Shown: piece after piece, positions 17,150 to 19,500 of the stretch
Layout of the letters: each line of letters begins with the position of its first letter
Position numbering within the stretch: position 1 is the first letter of the stretch
Assembly (NCBI GenBank): GCA_963170055.1
Contig: CAUJGJ010000029.1
Coordinates: 440,701-460,200 of the forward strand
Origin: Halisarca cf. caerulea
Taxonomy: Eukaryota; Porifera; Demospongiae; Chondrillida; Halisarcidae
Direction of reading: 5' to 3'
Length of the DNA stretch: 19,500 bases
Position numbers and translations under genes: made by a program
Notes under the pieces: model-generated
What the model was told of the DNA's origin: nothing
Databases searched by the model: none
The model's input: only the letters and a program-made list of their open reading frames with translations

Positions 17150-17200
17150 GTATACTGCCCATACTTTCTCTATTCTACTACACCTAAACATGATAGATAC
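17150..17200 (+). CDS. Candidate host-gene exon (51 bp, 17 codons)
   Basis: It is separated from the previous candidate exon by a 59-base intron (GTAAGT to TTGTCAG) and is followed by another GTAAGT at 17201. In phase with it, it reads VYCPYFLYSTTPKHDRY. Short phase-0 introns of this size are plausible in a compact invertebrate gene. I recognise no domain, and the next acceptor (ACATAG at 17319-17324) would read straight into TAG. Confidence 0.25.
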
Positions 17201-17496
17201 GTAAGTATCCTGTTTGTAACAACCCTGGTCTCTGTAACATACCAAGGCTAATTTTCGGGATGAATTTTGATTGTGATGGTGATACATACTAATATAATGT
17301 TCAATTTATTCTGTGTTTACATAGTAGGACCTAATTTGGATTTAATTCTTTGACCAACAGTTGATAGCCAAATGGTGATATAATATATGGATTTTGTTAT
17401 ATGGTTGTGGTCACCATCAAAGAGAAAAAGTGTGCATATACAGTGTATACTGTTTACGGAATGTGTATGTGCATTCCATAAATGCATGCGAAAACA
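17201..17496. other. Unassigned stretch after the candidate exons
   Basis: AT-rich, with several AG acceptor-like sites (ACATAG near 17324, CAACAG near 17360, ATACAG near 17442), but no open frame continuing the candidate gene. Confidence 0.4.
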
Positions 17497-17673
17497 TGGC
17501 GTCTTTCTGCACAAAGAAAATTCTTGCGGTGCTCTTCTCGGGTGGGGAGAAGCCTTCCGCCTACCCCACCATGACACTCCCCATGAAGCACCTCGATAGT
17601 ATTCCACTTTTCATGTCGATCGCATTTGAGCTGCTGGAGGAGTTTGCGAACAGACAAATTCAGCTCTACTGAA
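17497..17673 (+). pseudogene. Short fragment, possibly from a hAT-type transposase
   Basis: A 58-codon reading from the ATG at 17497 (MASFCTKKILAVLFSGG) to TGA contains SGGEKPSAYPTMTLPMKHLD. This loosely resembles the LSGEKYPTLSLVLP segment of BED-finger hAT transposases. It is more GC-rich than its surroundings, which favours captured or element-derived coding sequence. No catalytic residues are present. It may be spurious. Confidence 0.2.
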
Positions 17674-17806
17674 TTATAGATATAGATTCTCTTTGATTTA
17701 TCAATCCACCAAAACAGCACATGTACAACAAAAAGAAAAGATAATCTAAGTAAAGTGAAGAAGAGAAAATAAATATAACTACCAACAATATAAGAATTGA
17801 AGTTAA

Positions 17807-18820
17807 AGAATATCATCAATCAAAGAGCTATAATTCACAGTTCCCAGAATCGAAAGGACATTGCCTCTTTGAACTACAACAGACAATCTCTGAATAAAAA
17901 AAAATGCAGTGATTGTACCTCTCCTGTGCCAGCCATCATATGCTGCGAAATCTGCTTGAGGAAGAGGAGAGTCTCTGTACCGAAGGACCCAATAGATTCA
18001 ATGAAGACAGGACCAAAAATATGGCTGGATTCAAGATGGGTGTACTGGACTGCCTTGTGAGCTTCTGCTTGGTCAGCCACACCTCCAGATCTGTTGGAGA
18101 CTAAAGAGGAGTACGATGGGGCAAAGGTATCAGAACAGGTGGCATCTCAGATTTGAGAATGTCCATTCCTGCAGAGAAGTAGGGTCACCCCATTGGGACA
18201 TTTCCATCTAATCTGCTGAGGCCATGGGGAAGGAACTCCTGCTGCTGTCACTGATCTGCAGATGATGTCATTGATCATATGAAGGCGTGGGTGGCGACCC
18301 TGGCTTTTACGACAACTTAATCCATGCACTGCTGCATGTTCTATCCATGGGCACTCCGCATTGTCAGCAAGGATGAGGGTGACAACACAGGGTGTTTATA
18401 ACCGTCTGTTGCTTGTTCCGATTGTGGGCGGTGCTTGTTTTCAACGTCATCAATTAGTGGCTGTTTTTAATGCGTCATTCAGCATCTTTCAGATGACGTA
18501 CGAAATTTCACGTATCAACAGAATGGGGGAAGAAGGCGACTTTTGTGACGCTATGCCTATGTATCCGTGAAACGTCACGAAAATGGCAGTTTTGTTGAGG
18601 GCGAAGATAAAGTCGCTTGGTCAGACGGCCATTTTTGCATTTTATTCCTGGACGGTTATAAATACCCTGTGAAAGAGCACCCTCCAAGCGCAGGCCAACG
18701 GAGATGGTAACTGTATCATCATTCATTCTGAGCCCAATAGATGAGACAGGGGGTTCATTAAGCCAAGCACCTGACCCTTCTGTGGAGACACCAAGTAGTC
18801 TGGCTCTTGAGATAGGGTCT
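17807..18820 (-). pseudogene. Decayed non-LTR retrotransposon (family A), C-terminal part, split by a MITE
   Basis: Reading right to left: SRARLLGVSTEGSGAWLNE (about 18812-18755), VSSIGLRMNDD and ISVGLRLEGAL (to about 18675), then a 286-bp inverted-repeat insertion. After it come HGLSCRKSQGRHPRL (about 18330-18285), NDIICRSVTAAGVPS, ATCSDTFAPSYSS (about 18145-18105), GGVADQAEAHKAVQYTHLE (about 18090-18030) and PVFIESIGSFGTETLLFL (about 18015-17960). Then MAGTGE, and after a frameshift in an A-run (about 17897-17905) FIQRLSVVVQRGNVLSILG, with TAA near 17807. The nuclease blocks match the other two family A copies. RT motifs are absent; upstream sequence is cut off by the element at 18829. Confidence 0.8.
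18386..18671. mobile_element. 286-bp MITE inserted in the family A copy
   Basis: The ends begin CACAGGGT on both sides and share TTTATAACCGTC, giving about 21-bp terminal inverted repeats with one mismatch. Inside are several ACGTCA, TGACGT or TGACG strings (about 18441, 18493, 18545, 18572). It splits the retrotransposon between its VGLRL block and its HGLSCRKS block, so it inserted later. I cannot find a target-site duplication. No protein is encoded. Confidence 0.8.
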
Positions 18821-18828
18821 GTGGCCTA

Positions 18829-19379
18829 TACCGTACTCTCTCTAAAAATTCGTCACACCTAATGCAGCAAAAAATTCGTCTTTCTATTAGAATAGAATAG
18901 GATTTCCCTAAACTGTTTACCCTGACGAAAATATAGAATTTTTAGACGAAAATTAGAATATGACGAATCTTTAGAAAGCTATTCTCGAATTCTATAATTC
19001 CAGCTTTTGGTGATGGGAGGTACGCCATTTTGACCTTCTTGCGTACTTGGACAAGCAAAAATCCACAAAGAAAGCCAAAATAAGCACAAGCGTTGTGTAT
19101 TTCCTTCTTTAAAGACAAAGAAAATGTCGCAATGGTTCGTCTTAGTGAGACTCTGTGTCTACAAGAACAAAATCCACCCGTTGCAGGAGATCGTCACGAG
19201 CGAATTCATCGAGTACTGCGGGGAGATGACGAAATATTAGATCACTTCCGGTACCTGACGAAAATTAGAGTCACATGACGGAAATTAGAATGGGTGCAAA
19301 TTCGACAGGTTTAGAATACAAATAAACCAAAGATTTAGACCTGACGAAAATTAGAATGACGAATTTTTAGAGAGAATAT

Positions 19380-19383
<4 letters not shown>
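18829..19383. mobile_element. 555-bp inverted-repeat element rich in a GACGAAAATTAGAAT-like motif
   Basis: The left end TACCGTACTCTCTCTAAAAA and the complement of the right end agree for about 27 bases with two mismatches. TA at both borders fits a TA duplication. The motif GACGAAAATTAGAAT and variants occur at least six times in direct and inverted orientation (18838-18970, 19226-19375), clustered toward both ends. The centre (19010-19210) is more GC-rich and has short open frames that I do not recognise. It abuts the family A remnant on its left and an AT microsatellite on its right. Confidence 0.8.
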
Positions 19384-19428
<45 letters not shown>

Positions 19429-19430
19429 GT
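19381..19430. repeat. AT microsatellite
   Basis: About 25 AT repeats with CAT variants near the end, starting at the right border of the element at 18829-19383. Confidence 0.95.
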
Positions 19431-19500
19431 TGTTTTTTTCATTTTATTGCATAAACAATTGTACAACAAGAAGAACACGACACTACAGATGATTAGAATA

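Overview
This window looks like a piece of an AT-rich, repeat-packed animal genome. A marine invertebrate is likely, with a sponge (demosponge) or cnidarian as my best guess. The evidence is the mix of element families: a THAP/DDE transposon paired with a YqaJ nuclease gene, non-LTR retrotransposons with a C-terminal restriction-like endonuclease, a Ty3/gypsy remnant, many short inverted-repeat elements, AT and CA microsatellites, and two possible host mini-exons with GTAAGT donors. There is no bacterial operon structure, rRNA, tRNA or CRISPR array. Species identity is inference only.

Layout. Bases 1-2080 (+) are a decayed non-LTR retrotransposon (family A: RT, zinc knuckle, restriction-like endonuclease), ending in a T-rich 3' tail. 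Bases about 2107-5650 are a two-gene DNA transposon of the ISL2EU type: a THAP-domain DDE transposase (+) facing a SAP + SWIM + YqaJ nuclease gene (-). Each gene is preceded by a perfect TGACGTCA palindrome. Both genes carry stops and frameshifts. Bases 5972-6300 are a large compound CA microsatellite. Bases 7162-10329 (+) hold the only long intact gene, a 1055-residue RT/restriction-like-endonuclease polyprotein. It has an extra Tudor-like module between RT motifs B and C, which is the most interesting item here. Bases 11344-11720 are a near-perfect foldback element. Bases 11829-12650 (-) are a second family A remnant containing a snap-back hairpin, framed by AT microsatellites. Bases 13298-14775 (-) are a decayed Ty3/gypsy pol with a small inverted-repeat insertion and an internal deletion. 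Bases 15027-15397 and 16235-16870 are two more inverted-repeat elements. Bases 16995-17200 hold two possible host exons. Bases 17807-18820 (-) are a third family A remnant interrupted by a 286-bp inverted-repeat element. Bases 18829-19383 are another such element, rich in a GACGAAAATTAGAAT-like motif.

Almost every recognisable gene is mobile-element derived and most are dead copies. The exceptions are the intact 1055-residue gene, which could still be active, and the short candidate exons near 17.0 kb. The nested insertions give a relative history: family A copies and the gypsy element are old and were later hit by MITEs, while the intact RT gene is younger. All assignments come from reading motifs by eye; no database search was run.
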